Shown piece by piece: positions 37,468 to 48,000 of a DNA stretch of 64,000 bases. Every line of letters begins with the position of its first letter. Position 1 is the stretch's first letter. The notes under the pieces are model-generated. The model did not search any database, had not been told where the DNA came from, and was given only the letters and a program-made list of their open reading frames with translations. The stretch comes from Bacterioplanoides sp965219715 (lineage in GTDB: Bacteria; Pseudomonadota; Gammaproteobacteria; Pseudomonadales; Oceanobacteraceae). The position numbers were made by a program, and so were the translations under genes. The stretch lies in contig NZ_OZ244785.1 in the NCBI RefSeq assembly GCF_965219715.1, forward strand, positions 1,054,001 through 1,118,000. The letters are read 5' to 3'.

Positions 37468-38490
37468 CTAATATTCAGCGATAACACCGGTTAAATAATC
37501 AAACACCCGCTGAGGTGAAATCTCGCGATAACACGGCGGCTGAATATCGCCCGGCTCGTTTAACAAGCATTTTTTCGACAAACACGGCGCGCAATTCATT
37601 TCGCTTTTCATAACTTCAACCTGCGGGCCAAGCACACCAGTCAGGGTGGCGGAAGTCGCTCCGTAAATCGCGACAGAAGGCACTTCAAGTGCGGCAACAA
37701 CATGAGACAAACCGGTATCAACGCCAACAACGGCCTGAGCATAAGCGAGGTACGCATTGAGATCGTTTAAGCCCATTTTTGGCAATACAGACACACCGTC
37801 AATACCATCAGCAATGCGTTCGGCTCGTTGTTTCTCTTCGTCGTTACCCCAGGGAAGCATTACCTGCTTACCGGAATTGGTAACCAGCTGTGCTAATTGC
37901 TTCCAGTAGCCTTCCGGCCACAACTTGGTGATCCAGGTGGTTCCATGCAGGAATACCCAATAATCACCCTGTACATCAGGACGCTGCCAACGACCACGAT
38001 CAACGCCGTAAGATAAAGAATCAGGAACCTGATACCCCAACACCTGAGCGAATAACTGACGTACCCGGGGAATGGCATGTTGCCCCTTCGCGATTGCTTG
38101 CGGGAATTGATACGCCTTAGCCGCCAGAGGTTCACGACAGGAGTTTTTATCCAGACCATAGCGCGGGCCATTGGCCAAACGCGTAAATACTGCACTTTTG
38201 ATAAGGCCCTGAGCATCAAGCACGATGTCGTATTGTTCACTCTTTAACTGCTGGCGAAACGCCTTCATTTCCTGGCGATTGTGTTTATTAAACAGGTTCT
38301 TGCGCCAACGGCGCCAGGCAACCGGGATCACCCTTTTAACCGCCGGGTGCCAGGTGGGTATATCAGCAAATCCTTCTTCGACCAGCCAGTGAAACTCGAT
38401 GTCCGGCAGTGTTTGCCAGGCATCTTCTATCGCCGGCAAGGTGTGAAACACATCTCCCAGGGAGGAAGTTTTGACTACTAATACTTTCAA
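37468..38490 (-). CDS. waaC: LPS heptosyltransferase I (WaaC-like)
   Basis: GT9-family enzyme that transfers heptose to Kdo of the LPS inner core on the cytoplasmic face of the inner membrane. It is 340 residues long. MKVLVVKTSSLGDVFHTLPA is the WaaC N-terminus, and the sugar-nucleotide site is GVDTGLSHVVAALEVPSVAIYGAT. The C-terminus CAPCLSKKCLLN is common in this family. I take TTG 38490 as the start because it gives the standard N-terminus; an open frame upstream to 38538 has no family match. It is divergent from the YbhN-like gene. Confidence 0.88.
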   Translation of the reverse strand: MKVLVVKTSSLGDVFHTLPAIEDAWQTLPDIEFHWLVEEGFADIPTWHPAVKRVIPVAWRRWRKNLFNKHNRQEMKAFRQQLKSEQYDIVLDAQGLIKSAVFTRLANGPRYGLDKNSCREPLAAKAYQFPQAIAKGQHAIPRVRQLFAQVLGYQVPDSLSYGVDRGRWQRPDVQGDYWVFLHGTTWITKLWPEGYWKQLAQLVTNSGKQVMLPWGNDEEKQRAERIADGIDGVSVLPKMGLNDLNAYLAYAQAVVGVDTGLSHVVAALEVPSVAIYGATSATLTGVLGPQVEVMKSEMNCAPCLSKKCLLNEPGDIQPPCYREISPQRVFDYLTGVIAEY

Positions 38491-38583
38491 GGCACACGTC
38501 TCATCAGAATCACAGCAGGCCGCAGTTACGGCCGCCAATCACGGTAGAGGCGAACTTTACGTGATTTCGTCAGTTATTCAAAC

Positions 38584-39582
38584 TTGACTTTAACGACACC
38601 AACCGCAACCATCCGCCCTCTTTGTCAGGGCTGTGAGCGAGTCGGGGAACAATTGTTAAAGTCGTGGAAATTCTGGGCCGGCGTGGCCCTGTTAGTTGGC
38701 CTGATCATTCTGGTAGAAAGCAGTTTCGGCTGGCATTCGGTATTAGTCAGCTGGCAGCTGATTCCAGCGCAATCGCTGTTGATTGCAGTGCTGTTGATGC
38801 TGGTAAGTTATTTATTACGCGCCCTGCGTTTTTATGATTTTTTTCATCAGTACTGCCGCGGTCATTTTACCCTGCTGACACGCATTACGGTTTTACATAA
38901 CTTCTTTAACAACCTGCTGCCGATGCGCAGTGGCGAAACCGCCTTCCCACTATTAATGAAACAACATTTCGACTTGCCGTATCGCCATAGCGCTCCGGCA
39001 CTGTTGTGGCTCAGATTGCTCGATTTATATGCTTTATTAGTACTGGCCGTTGTATCACTGCAAAGCCTGTTGCCTCTCAGCGAGCAAACTCGCTGGCTAA
39101 TCAGCGGAGCGTTACTTGCTGCACCATTAATTGTCTTGCCACTGCAAAACCGGGTGGAAACGTTTCTGAATCAACACCCTGCTGGCTGGTCAGATAAAGT
39201 AGCCGAGCTGATGCACGCACTGCCTAAGTCTCCATGGCCGTTTGTCCGGGCTCTGTTCTGGACTCTGATTAACTGGGCATTAAAGCTGGCGGTTTACGCC
39301 TGGTTGTTGCAGCAGTTTTTACCCATGCCATTTAACCAGAGCTGGATTGGCGCCACTGCCGGAGAGTTATCCAGCGTTCTCCCCATTAATGGACTGGCGG
39401 GCGCAGGCACGTATGAAGCCGGCATCGTTGCCGGATTAATCCCATGGGGACTGGATAAATCGCAGGCTCTCGCGGCCGCAGTGAATCTGCATTTATTTGT
39501 GCTTGGCAGTACCTTTATTCTGACGGGCTTGATTGCTTTGCTCACTATTCGTACAGCGAAGAATCGCCCAGCGCATCATTAA
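38584..39582 (+). CDS. YbhN/UPF0104-type integral membrane protein (flippase-like)
   Basis: About 332 residues with roughly seven to eight hydrophobic helices. It belongs to the lysylphosphatidylglycerol-synthetase transmembrane (flippase-like) superfamily. The family signatures NLLPMRSGETAFPLLM and LPINGLAGAGTYEAGIVAG are clear, so it may move a lipid or lipid-linked sugar. It is followed by GT2, GT39 and PAP2 genes, which suggests work on polyprenyl-phosphate sugars or lipid A. The start is uncertain: TTG 38584, or TTG 38653 with a GGGG SD. Confidence 0.8.
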   Translation: MTLTTPTATIRPLCQGCERVGEQLLKSWKFWAGVALLVGLIILVESSFGWHSVLVSWQLIPAQSLLIAVLLMLVSYLLRALRFYDFFHQYCRGHFTLLTRITVLHNFFNNLLPMRSGETAFPLLMKQHFDLPYRHSAPALLWLRLLDLYALLVLAVVSLQSLLPLSEQTRWLISGALLAAPLIVLPLQNRVETFLNQHPAGWSDKVAELMHALPKSPWPFVRALFWTLINWALKLAVYAWLLQQFLPMPFNQSWIGATAGELSSVLPINGLAGAGTYEAGIVAGLIPWGLDKSQALAAAVNLHLFVLGSTFILTGLIALLTIRTAKNRPAHH

Positions 39583-39637
39583 AACACTCTGTTGCACCAT
39601 CACAGCCCTTCCCAGCCTGACGTTGACACGACTTTAG

Positions 39638-39666
39638 TTTTCACTGCTCAGGCTTTTGGGTATTAT
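39638..39666 (+). promoter_or_regulatory. Candidate promoter for the GT2-GT39-PAP2 genes
   Basis: TTTTCA-N17-TATTAT, with a five-of-six -10. It predicts a transcript start near 39673, which fits the TTG 39710 start of the GT2 gene and rules out a start at 39656. Confidence 0.4.
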
Positions 39667-39709
39667 CCCCCAACTTTTTTATAATTATCGGTACAGAGTG
39701 GTATCTACC

Positions 39710-40768
39710 TTGACTGAGGCAACAACACCATCCTTATCCGTTGTCATTCCAATGTTCAACGAAATTGACAACGTTTCCCCTATGGTTGCTCGTGTACACG
39801 AGGGACTGGCTGATTATCAGGGAGCATGGGAACTGCTGGTCGTTGATGACGGCAGTACCGATGGCACCCCGCAAGCTCTGCATAAAGAGACTGAAAAATA
39901 CGGCACTCACGTGCGCGTGATCGAGCTGCGTCGTAACTTCGGCCAGACTGCTGCCATGCAAGCTGGTATTGATGAAGCCCGTGGTGAACTGATTGCCACA
40001 TTAGATGGCGATCTGCAGAACGACCCAGCCGACATTCCCCGCATGGTTGACCACCTGATTGAAAATGATCTGGACCTGTTAACCGGCTGGCGCAAAAACC
40101 GTAAAGATGACCTGGTGCTGCGTAAAATCCCATCCCGCATCGCTAACCGCTTAATCGGTAAAATCACCGGTGTGCGCATCAATGACTACGGTTGCTCACT
40201 GAAAATCTATAAATCATCGGTCATCAAACAGGTTCGTTTGTACGGTGAAATGCACCGCTTTATCCCGGCCTGGGTCGCTGCGGTTGTGCCGCCAAGCCGT
40301 ATTGGTGAGATTGTGGTTAAACACAATGCGCGTGTGGCAGGCGAATCCAAATACGGTATTTCGCGTACTTTCCGCGTTATTCTGGACCTGCTGTCGGTTT
40401 ACTTCTTTATGCGTTACCGCGCACGTCCGGGCCATTTCTTCGGTTCAATTGGTCTGGCACTGGGTTCCGTTGGTGGTTTATTACTGGCTTATCTGGGCTT
40501 CCTGAAAATCTTCCTCGGCGAAGACATAGGCACCCGTCCGCTGTTCCTGATCTCGGTTGTGTGTGTCATTGCGGCACTGCAATTCCTGACCACCGGGGTA
40601 TTGTCTGAGCTGATTTCACGAACCTACTTCGAATCATCGCAGCGTCAGCAATACGTGATCTACAACCGTGATGCTGAATGTGATGACGAAGAAACCTGTT
40701 GGGCAAACTCGTCAGAAATGAAACAGCCAACCGCACCAGCGGCAGACAGCAACACGGAAAACAGCTGA
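39710..40768 (+). CDS. Family 2 glycosyltransferase (ArnC/DPM1-like, polyprenyl-phosphate sugar synthase)
   Basis: About 352 residues. The GT-A catalytic domain (1-230) has LVVDDGSTDGTP, TLDGDLQNDPAD and the acceptor region GCSLKIYKSSVIKQV. Two C-terminal transmembrane helices follow (about 240-310), the layout of ArnC/GtrB/DPM1 enzymes that join a sugar from a nucleotide donor to undecaprenyl phosphate. The start TTG 39710 is preceded by GAGTGG. It is next to an ArnT-like transferase that would use such a lipid-linked sugar. The sugar cannot be read, and no arnA, arnB or arnD is present. Confidence 0.85.
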   Translation: MTEATTPSLSVVIPMFNEIDNVSPMVARVHEGLADYQGAWELLVVDDGSTDGTPQALHKETEKYGTHVRVIELRRNFGQTAAMQAGIDEARGELIATLDGDLQNDPADIPRMVDHLIENDLDLLTGWRKNRKDDLVLRKIPSRIANRLIGKITGVRINDYGCSLKIYKSSVIKQVRLYGEMHRFIPAWVAAVVPPSRIGEIVVKHNARVAGESKYGISRTFRVILDLLSVYFFMRYRARPGHFFGSIGLALGSVGGLLLAYLGFLKIFLGEDIGTRPLFLISVVCVIAALQFLTTGVLSELISRTYFESSQRQQYVIYNRDAECDDEETCWANSSEMKQPTAPAADSNTENS

Positions 40769-40771
40769 TCC

Positions 40772-42352
40772 ATGCGAAACCTCTCTGTCCCTTACTGGCT
40801 GATAGCCGCCCTGATTGCATTTTTCTTTATGAATCTGGGCGGCTACCTGCTGTTCGATCACGATGAAGGGGCTTTCAGTGAAGCAACCCGTGGCATGTTC
40901 GAACGTGGTGACTTTATCACCACCTACCTCAACGATCGGGTGCGTTTCGACAAACCTATTTTGATTTATTGGCTGCAGGCCGCCTCCATTGCCGTATTTG
41001 GCAATGAGGTCTGGGCGTTCCGTCTGCCTTCTGCATTAGCGGGCATTGGCTGGTCACTGGCAATTTTCTATTTTTGTCGCCGCTTCCTGAATCAGGACAT
41101 TGCTGTTACCGCAGCACTGGTTGCAGCAGCTGCGCTGGGCATTAATATGATTGCCCACGTGGCCACAGCCGACGCGGTATTAAATGTTATTCTGGCCACC
41201 ACCATGTTGTGCATGTATCGCTACACGGTTGAGCCTTCGAATAAGCTGCTGTTTATCATCTATGCCCTGATGGGGCTAGGCGTGTTAACCAAAGGGCCGG
41301 TTGCTGTTGCGATTCCGTTGATGGTATCTGCAATCTTTTTTATCTGGTCAGGCATGCGTGACGCATTTATTAAAGCCATCTTCTTTTTCCCGGGCTGGAT
41401 TCTGTTCTTATTGATTGCAGCGCCCTGGTACATTCTCGAATACATGGCACAGGGTCAAGCGTTTATCGACGGCTTTATTCTGAAACACAACGTCAATCGC
41501 TTTAACAATGCGATGGAAGGCCATGATGGTGGACCTTTCTTCTACTTGTTGTTCCTGCCATTTATCCTGGCTCCGTTTGGCGCCCTGCTGGTGCGAATTG
41601 TACCGAGCCTTAAAACCATTCGTCAGCGTGATGGCGAACCGGCGGATTTACTGAACCGTTATTTGTGGATTTGGTTTTTAGTAGTTCTGGTGCTGTTCAG
41701 CGTCGCCAGCACTAAATTACCGCACTACATTTTATACGGTGTTACTCCTCTGGTTATTCTGATGGCGCGTTATCGTCACTGGCTGAAAAGCCGCATTCTG
41801 ACGCTGATTTTTCCGTCACTGCTGTTTGCTGTATTTACCGCGTTCCCGCTGTTGATTCCGGGCATTATCGATGGCCTGACAAACCCTATTGAGATTGCAG
41901 CAGCCAATCGTGCAGCAGAATTTATCAATCAGGATTTTGCCATTCTGGCGGCGCTGACCTGGATCATATCCGCCGCTCTGATTTTATGGCCGCGCATCAG
42001 CCCGTGGTTTTCACTGGTACTGACAGGTGCCTTGCAGTCGGCTTTTGTCTGGTTTGTTTTTGTACCGGCGATTAGTGAGGCGCAACAGCGTCCGGTTTGG
42101 GAAGCCGCTCAGTTTGCCAAAGAGCTGAATCAGCCGGTTGTGACTCAATCGATTGATATGCCGAGTTTTAACGTCTACCTCGATAAATGGACTGAGCGCC
42201 GCCCACTGCAACCTGGTGAGATTGGTTACGCCCGCGAAGACCGCCTGAAGGATACCGGCGACATTGATGTGTTATTCCAGTCGGGGCCGATCATGATTAT
42301 TCGACGTAGAACGGCGGAAGAAAATGCGTCAGGTATCATCAATGCACAATAA
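40772..42352 (+). CDS. ArnT-like GT39 glycosyltransferase
   Basis: 526-residue polytopic inner-membrane glycosyltransferase of the ArnT/PMT family. The N-terminal periplasmic loop motif LFDHDEGAFSEATRGMFERG corresponds to the acidic catalytic region, followed by RFDKPILIYWLQA. About ten to twelve hydrophobic helices are visible, plus a periplasmic C-terminal portion (about 430-526). ArnT moves a sugar from undecaprenyl phosphate to lipid A. It starts 3 bp after the GT2 gene stops and overlaps the PAP2 gene, so the three are co-translated. Confidence 0.87.
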   Translation: MRNLSVPYWLIAALIAFFFMNLGGYLLFDHDEGAFSEATRGMFERGDFITTYLNDRVRFDKPILIYWLQAASIAVFGNEVWAFRLPSALAGIGWSLAIFYFCRRFLNQDIAVTAALVAAAALGINMIAHVATADAVLNVILATTMLCMYRYTVEPSNKLLFIIYALMGLGVLTKGPVAVAIPLMVSAIFFIWSGMRDAFIKAIFFFPGWILFLLIAAPWYILEYMAQGQAFIDGFILKHNVNRFNNAMEGHDGGPFFYLLFLPFILAPFGALLVRIVPSLKTIRQRDGEPADLLNRYLWIWFLVVLVLFSVASTKLPHYILYGVTPLVILMARYRHWLKSRILTLIFPSLLFAVFTAFPLLIPGIIDGLTNPIEIAAANRAAEFINQDFAILAALTWIISAALILWPRISPWFSLVLTGALQSAFVWFVFVPAISEAQQRPVWEAAQFAKELNQPVVTQSIDMPSFNVYLDKWTERRPLQPGEIGYAREDRLKDTGDIDVLFQSGPIMIIRRRTAEENASGIINAQ

Positions 42353-43124
42353 CAACGTCCTGTTGCGCCCGGTACTGTTTACCGGTGCGGTGCTTATGTT
42401 AGTAGCAGCGGCCGTCATCGCAGCAACAGGTACCAATCAGGCCATCTTCCTCAGCTGGAATGAAGCTGGCTCTGCCCTGCCACCGGCTATCTGGGCCAAT
42501 CTGACGTTAATGGCGGATACCCTATGGGCCATTGCCCTACTGCTTGCTGTTGCGGTTTATCGTCCGAGAATGCTGACACAATCATTGTTATTGCTGATCA
42601 TTGGCGGTATTGCCGTTCATATTTTCAAACAAAGCCTTAATCTGCCACGACCTCCTGCCGCATTGGAAGCTGGCAGCTTTAACCTGATTGGTCCGGCTCT
42701 GAAAAACGAGAGTTTTCCTTCAGGACATGCTTTTACTGCGCTGAGTTGCGCCACATTAATTGCGCTGAATACTTTGCGCCCGGCATTGATCGTTTTTGTC
42801 ATGATCATGGGTGTTTTGGCTGCACTCAGCCGGGTGATGGTTGGCGCACATTGGCCGGTCGATATTTTAACTGGCGGTGGTGCCGGTATCGCGACTGCCA
42901 TTTTTTGCGTGTACCTGGAAAGCCACTTTAAGGCATTTCAGGCACATGGTTGGAAGTTTGCGAGTGTTATCTTGCTGACATTAGCGACCGTCGCGCTAGC
43001 ATTTCATGAAGACCGATACCCTGACACTCAGGCACTGGGAGTAATCACCAGCGTCACCGCTTTGGTGATCGCCGTACGTCAATTCTGGTTGCCATTTATT
43101 CGTTTATTACGACCTTCGGTATAA
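42342..43124 (+). CDS. PAP2-family membrane phosphatase
   Basis: 260-residue membrane phosphatase with about six helices. The class motifs are KQSLNLPRPPA (KX6RP), FPSGHAF and SRVMVGAHWPVDI (SRX5HX3D), giving the full phosphatidic-acid phosphatase triad. It could dephosphorylate undecaprenyl pyrophosphate, lipid A or phosphatidate. I take ATG 42342 (MHNNN), which overlaps the ArnT-like gene by 11 bp. Its genomic partners favour a polyprenyl or lipid A substrate. Confidence 0.85.
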   Translation: MHNNNVLLRPVLFTGAVLMLVAAAVIAATGTNQAIFLSWNEAGSALPPAIWANLTLMADTLWAIALLLAVAVYRPRMLTQSLLLLIIGGIAVHIFKQSLNLPRPPAALEAGSFNLIGPALKNESFPSGHAFTALSCATLIALNTLRPALIVFVMIMGVLAALSRVMVGAHWPVDILTGGGAGIATAIFCVYLESHFKAFQAHGWKFASVILLTLATVALAFHEDRYPDTQALGVITSVTALVIAVRQFWLPFIRLLRPSV

Positions 43125-43130
43125 CCGCTT

Positions 43131-43154
43131 AAAGCCCTGCTTGTTCAGGGCTTT
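43131..43154. terminator. Hairpin between PAP2 gene and the small HTH gene
   Basis: AAAGCCCTG-CTTGTT-CAGGGCTTT, 7 bases after the PAP2 stop and 21 before the end of the convergent gene. The T-tracts are short on both sides, so efficiency may be modest. Confidence 0.55.
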
Positions 43155-43174
43155 AAATTGCTGAGCATCGATAC

Positions 43175-43423
43175 TCAGGATCCAAATAAGTCGAAGGTAA
43201 TTCCGCCGTCATCTCCCTGGTCGAGCCAGCCTTGTGGCTTGGAAAATGTCTGCTCCATTTGTTGCGCCAGTGAGTCAGGGATTTTACGTTTAGCACTTTC
43301 ACCAATCATGGCTTCAAGCTTAACCTCATCCACTCCCAAGCAAGCCGCCATGGTTTCAACGTCCAGTGCATTTTCCAGCATAAGCTCCTGAACACGCTGC
43401 CAGCGCACACCTTTTTCAGCCAT
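43175..43423 (-). CDS. Small helix-turn-helix-like conserved protein
   Basis: 82-residue protein. RVQELMLENALDVETMAACLGVDEVKLEAMIG resembles a lambda-repressor-like HTH, followed by KRKIPDSLAQQMEQTFSKPQGWLDQ. The phrase FSKPQGWLD is often seen at the end of XRE-type domains. It has a GGTTGTATTCGAAATG start with a moderate SD. It is probably a small DNA-binding protein, but target and function are unknown. It is convergent with the PAP2 gene and divergent from fabB. Confidence 0.65.
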   Translation of the reverse strand: MAEKGVRWQRVQELMLENALDVETMAACLGVDEVKLEAMIGESAKRKIPDSLAQQMEQTFSKPQGWLDQGDDGGITFDLFGS

Positions 43424-43600
43424 TTCGAATACAACCTTTAACCTTTGATTAACAACCTGATGTCAATAATATTTTTCTTTATGCCTTTTCCACCACTGCT
43501 ATATAGTGGAGCGCAGAAATATTAGTTGAAGCTGAAATATTACCTCAATCTTTCGGTAATATGCTGGCAAGAATTTAAAAAACACAAGTTGAGATTAGAT

Positions 43601-44812
43601 ATGCGTCGAGTAGTTGTTACAGGTATGGGCATCGTGGGTTGTCTGGGCAACAATAAAGAAGAAGTTTTGGCTTCATTGCAGGCTCAGCGCTCCGGTATTT
43701 CCTTCCAGCCTGAATATCAGGAAATGGGCTTTCGCAGCCATGTCGCCGGCAAACCGAATATTGACCTGGCGGAACATATTGATCGTAAATTAAAGCGCTT
43801 TATGGGTGACTCGGCCGCGTATTCGTATCTGTCGATGAAAGAAGCCATCGCAGACGCTGGCCTGCCTGAAGAAATCGTTAGCAACCCACGTACCGGTCTG
43901 GTTACCGGCTCTGGTGGTGCTTCTTCTTCAGACATCGTTGAATCCGTTGATATCCTGCGTGAAAAAGGCATTCGTAAGGTTGGCCCTTATCGTGTGACCC
44001 GTACCATGGGCTCGACGACTTCTGCCAACCTGGCAACCCCGTTCTCGATTAAAGGCGTGAACTACTCCATGACCTCCGCGTGTGCCACCAGTGCACATTG
44101 TATTGGCCATGCAATGGAACTGATTCAATGGGGTAAGCAAGACGTGGTATTTGCCGGTGGCGGCGAAGAAGAGCACTGGAGCCTCAGCGCCCAGTTTGAT
44201 GCCATGGGCGCATTATCCAGCAAATATAACGACACACCAGAAAGCGCTTCCCGCGCGTATTGCTCCACCCGTGATGGTTTTGTGATCGCTGGCGGTGGCG
44301 GCATGTTGGTATTAGAAGAATATGAACACGCGGTAGCCCGTGGTGCGACCATTTACGCCGAACTGGTTGGCTATGGCGCAACCTCCGATGGCGCTGATAT
44401 GGTCGCCCCTTCCGGCGAAGGTGCTGTGCGCTGCATGCAAATGGCGCTGGAAATGGCTGACAACCCGGAGATTGATTACCTGAACACCCACGGCACCAGT
44501 ACGCCGGCTGGCGACATTACTGAATTAAAAGCCGTTGGTGAAGCATTTGGCGAACAACGCCCTCCAATCAGCTCCACCAAATCACTGACCGGCCACTCTC
44601 TGGGCGCTGCAGGCGTTCAGGAAGCTATTTACAGCTTATTAATGCAACAACACGGCTTTATTACCGGTAGCGCCAACATCGAAGCCATCGATGAAGGCAC
44701 AGAAGGATTTGATATCGTCACCAAAAACCGTGAAGCCCAATTAACTACCGTAATGTCGAACAGCTTTGGATTTGGTGGCACCAACGCCACCCTGATATTT
44801 AAGGCCGTTTGA
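43601..44812 (+). CDS. fabB: 3-oxoacyl-ACP synthase I
   Basis: Beta-ketoacyl-ACP synthase (KAS I) of fatty acid elongation, 403 residues. Catalytic Cys161 is in MTSACATSAHCIG, His297 in NTHGTSTPAGD and His332 in LTGHSLGAAG, at nearly the same numbers as E. coli FabB (163/298/333). ATG 43601 (MRRVVVTGMG) matches the family and has GAGA upstream; an in-frame extension to 43526 is rejected. A TATAGT at 43502-43507 could be the -10. fabA is not adjacent, unlike pseudomonad fabAB operons. The fused carboxylase gene follows after 257 bp. Confidence 0.95.
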   Translation: MRRVVVTGMGIVGCLGNNKEEVLASLQAQRSGISFQPEYQEMGFRSHVAGKPNIDLAEHIDRKLKRFMGDSAAYSYLSMKEAIADAGLPEEIVSNPRTGLVTGSGGASSSDIVESVDILREKGIRKVGPYRVTRTMGSTTSANLATPFSIKGVNYSMTSACATSAHCIGHAMELIQWGKQDVVFAGGGEEEHWSLSAQFDAMGALSSKYNDTPESASRAYCSTRDGFVIAGGGGMLVLEEYEHAVARGATIYAELVGYGATSDGADMVAPSGEGAVRCMQMALEMADNPEIDYLNTHGTSTPAGDITELKAVGEAFGEQRPPISSTKSLTGHSLGAAGVQEAIYSLLMQQHGFITGSANIEAIDEGTEGFDIVTKNREAQLTTVMSNSFGFGGTNATLIFKAV

Positions 44813-45069
44813 TTATTAAAGGAATGTCAATATTGCTGTGATGACGTTGTTCACTTACCGCAAAAAATGACATACTCAGTCGCTGTACAAGGCATTAGCT
44901 GTTTTCAGGAAAAAGCGCTGCTGACATCCGTCGGCAGCCAGCTTTCAGCGGAGCCAATACCGTCCCCGAAAAATGAATGCCAACTCAATATTTTTTAGTT
45001 TTTTCCGGTCAACCCCGTTTCATCTGACTTTGGTTGATCTCGCTTTGGCACAGTATGGATTTAGTTACA

Positions 45070-48000
45070 ATGACAGACCAACAGGCACCCAGTTCCATCG
45101 ACAACGAACAGGCCCATATTGATCAGCTGTTTTTGAAAGCTGAACAGCTTTCTGCTGACTTTTCTCTTTTCCCGGAATTCGAAGACAACCCGATTGATCA
45201 CACAGTAAAAGGCTTAATTGCTCCGGAACGGTGTGACAGCGAACGCGAGCGTTTATCCGGCTTAAATATCGATGATTATATCGAGCAGGTTGTTTCTCCC
45301 AGTGAAAACAACCAGCGTATTGGTGCAAAAGCGATTGTTCAGCACCTGATTCTGCGCACGATTACCGAACTGGAAGACGGCCCGTTATATACCTGTGAAG
45401 CCGATATGGACTTCAATGGTAAGGTTCGTCGTGTTGGCTTTATCTGCCAGAACCGTGAACACAACAATGGCGTTTGGGGTCCTCAGCACCACAACAAAGC
45501 CGCCGAGCAGGTTCGTGCTTTTGCTCAGCGTGCGATGCCAATTGTTACGTTTATCGACACCCCCGGAGCAGACGCGGGCGAAGCCGCCAATGCTGGTAAC
45601 CAGGCGCATTCGATTTCGCACCTGATTACTGAAATGGCCAACAACGATGTACCAACTCTGGGTATTATCTGGGGTGCGGGTTATTCCGGTGGTGCTATCC
45701 CACTGGCAACAACCAACATTTTGTTATCCGTCCGTGATGGTATCTTTAACACCATTCAGCCTCAGGGTCTGGCCAGTATTGCGCGCAAGTACAACTTGTC
45801 CTGGCAAGAATGTGCAAAATATGTGGGCGTTTCCGGATTCGAATTAAAAGAAGCCGGCATCATCGATGGCATTATCGATTACGCCCCAAGCGATGCTGAC
45901 GAAAAACGTTACAACCTGCACCAGGCTGTGGTGACGGGCATTGAGTCCATCGAAGCAAGTTCGGCAGAATTTGCCCGCAATAATCCGTATCTGATGGATC
46001 ACTACAAGCGCAGTATTGATCGCTTCCTGGAACCATCCGATAAACTGGAAAAAGTGCAGCGTGATGCCAACTTTTTCCTGGCGGAAACGCCAACCGAACA
46101 CCTGAACATCTTTGGCCTGACGTATCGTTATACCCGCTACCTGACTCTGCGCCGCCGTATTCACGCCACCAGCGTTGAAAATTATGGCCGCCTGGCGGAA
46201 AAAGAAATTCCGGAAGGCCAGCTGCAACAACGCAACGAGCGTGAAGCGCAACGCAAATTCCAGAACTGGATCCAGGCGCCGGAAAAAATCGTTTACGACG
46301 ACGCTCTGCACAAAAGCTGGAAAACCTTCTGGAGCAAGTACGAAGAGCGCGATGAAAGCCGTTCAACTATTGCTCGTTTGTTCTTCGGTGAACCAAAAGA
46401 TAATTACCTCAAGGCCAAACAGGACCTGTGCTTTAACCTGGGTCTGTATCTGTTTAACCGCTGGAAAGCCGACGCTCCGGTTAATTTCCAGGGCCTGCTT
46501 AATTATCTGGAAGACTACAAGCAAAGCCGCTTTATGCTGCGTGCGAACGATATTCTCGATACCGAAGCCGTTGCAGATTTTATCGAAAATAACCCGCACC
46601 CACTGGCTGTGTATATTCGTGAAGTACTGCCACACGAAACCCGCCAGGACCTGACCACTGAAATGGCCGGTGAACAGGCCAAAGGTGCGTTAAAGCAATC
46701 AATTGCCAGTGCGCTGAATACCGTACTGCAACACGAACTTATCCCGGAAAATGTCCGTGACGAACTGAAGTTATCAACCCGCACGGAAGCCATCGCCAAC
46801 AGCGTGGCAGTGGCTAAAGTTGAAGCGAATCGTCGCATTCTGGAAGAAGCACTGGCCCCTTATATTCAGTTCCGCCAGGAAAACATCCAGAACCCGGCAC
46901 ACCCTGATATCACCATCCTGGATGCGATTCTGCACGACGAACTGCGATACGAATTCAGCCAGGTTTGCCAGAACATGCTGGTGTTTGGTCAGCTGTACGA
47001 TAACTTTATCTACAACCTGGTAAACGTTGCCAAAGAAGCGAACGAAACCCGCGCGCTTTCCAGCGATGCGGTGAAAGAATTACTGGATAAGTCACTGGCA
47101 GAAGCCACTTCCGGTGACAGCTATACCCCGCAGGAACGCGAATCCTTTAACCACTGGTTGAGCTACTTCATTAAGAGCTCTGCCCGTGTCGAATTCCTGA
47201 AGTCGGTTGAAGAATGGAAGAAACTGGCCTTCCCTCGCCTGTCAGACACCCTGTTTGTTGTTATTACCTTTATCTTTGAAAAACTGCTGGCGGAATACCA
47301 CGAAGCCGAGCAGGAAGGTAAAAACTATAACGGCCGTATTAATCCGGTTTCCATTGGTCGTCGTAAAGACTTCTGGAACCGTCTGACCATGGGCTACCAC
47401 GACCTGCTTATTCAACAGGTTCTGGATGACACTAAACGTCAGAAGAAAACCACTCCGGCTGCATTAATCGAACGCTTCTTCGCCGATTTCGATGAAATTA
47501 ACGGTTCGCTGATGTCTGCTGATCCGGTTTCATTCCCGGGCTTCCGTAGCTCCATCGAAGGTGCGTTAAATAAAGACGAAAAACCATGCGGCGTATTAAC
47601 CGGTATCGGCACCATTAAAATTGGTGATCGCCAACAACGCGTTGGTGCGCTGGTTTCCAACCTGAATTTCCAGGCGGGCGCCTTCGATATGGCCAGTGCC
47701 GAGAAGTTCTGCAAGTTGATGGTCGAGTGTGCTCGCCAGCAACTGCCGATCGTTTGCTTTGTATCTTCTGGTGGTATGCAAACTAAAGAAGGTGCAGCAG
47801 CCTTATTCTCCATGGCGATCGTTAATGACCGCATCACCCGCTTTGTTCGAGACAACGACCTGCCATTAGTGATCTTTGGTTTTGGTGATTGTACCGGTGG
47901 CGCACAGGCGTCGTTTGTGACTCACCCACTGGCGCAAACCTATTACTTCTCCGGCACCAACATGCCGTTTGCCGGTCAGATTGTCGTACCAAGCTACCTG

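Noticed and set aside
45844..46366. Two overlapping minus-strand frames inside the fused carboxylase
   Set aside because: The plus-strand frame is continuous over the whole length with conserved domains on both sides, so these are incidental.
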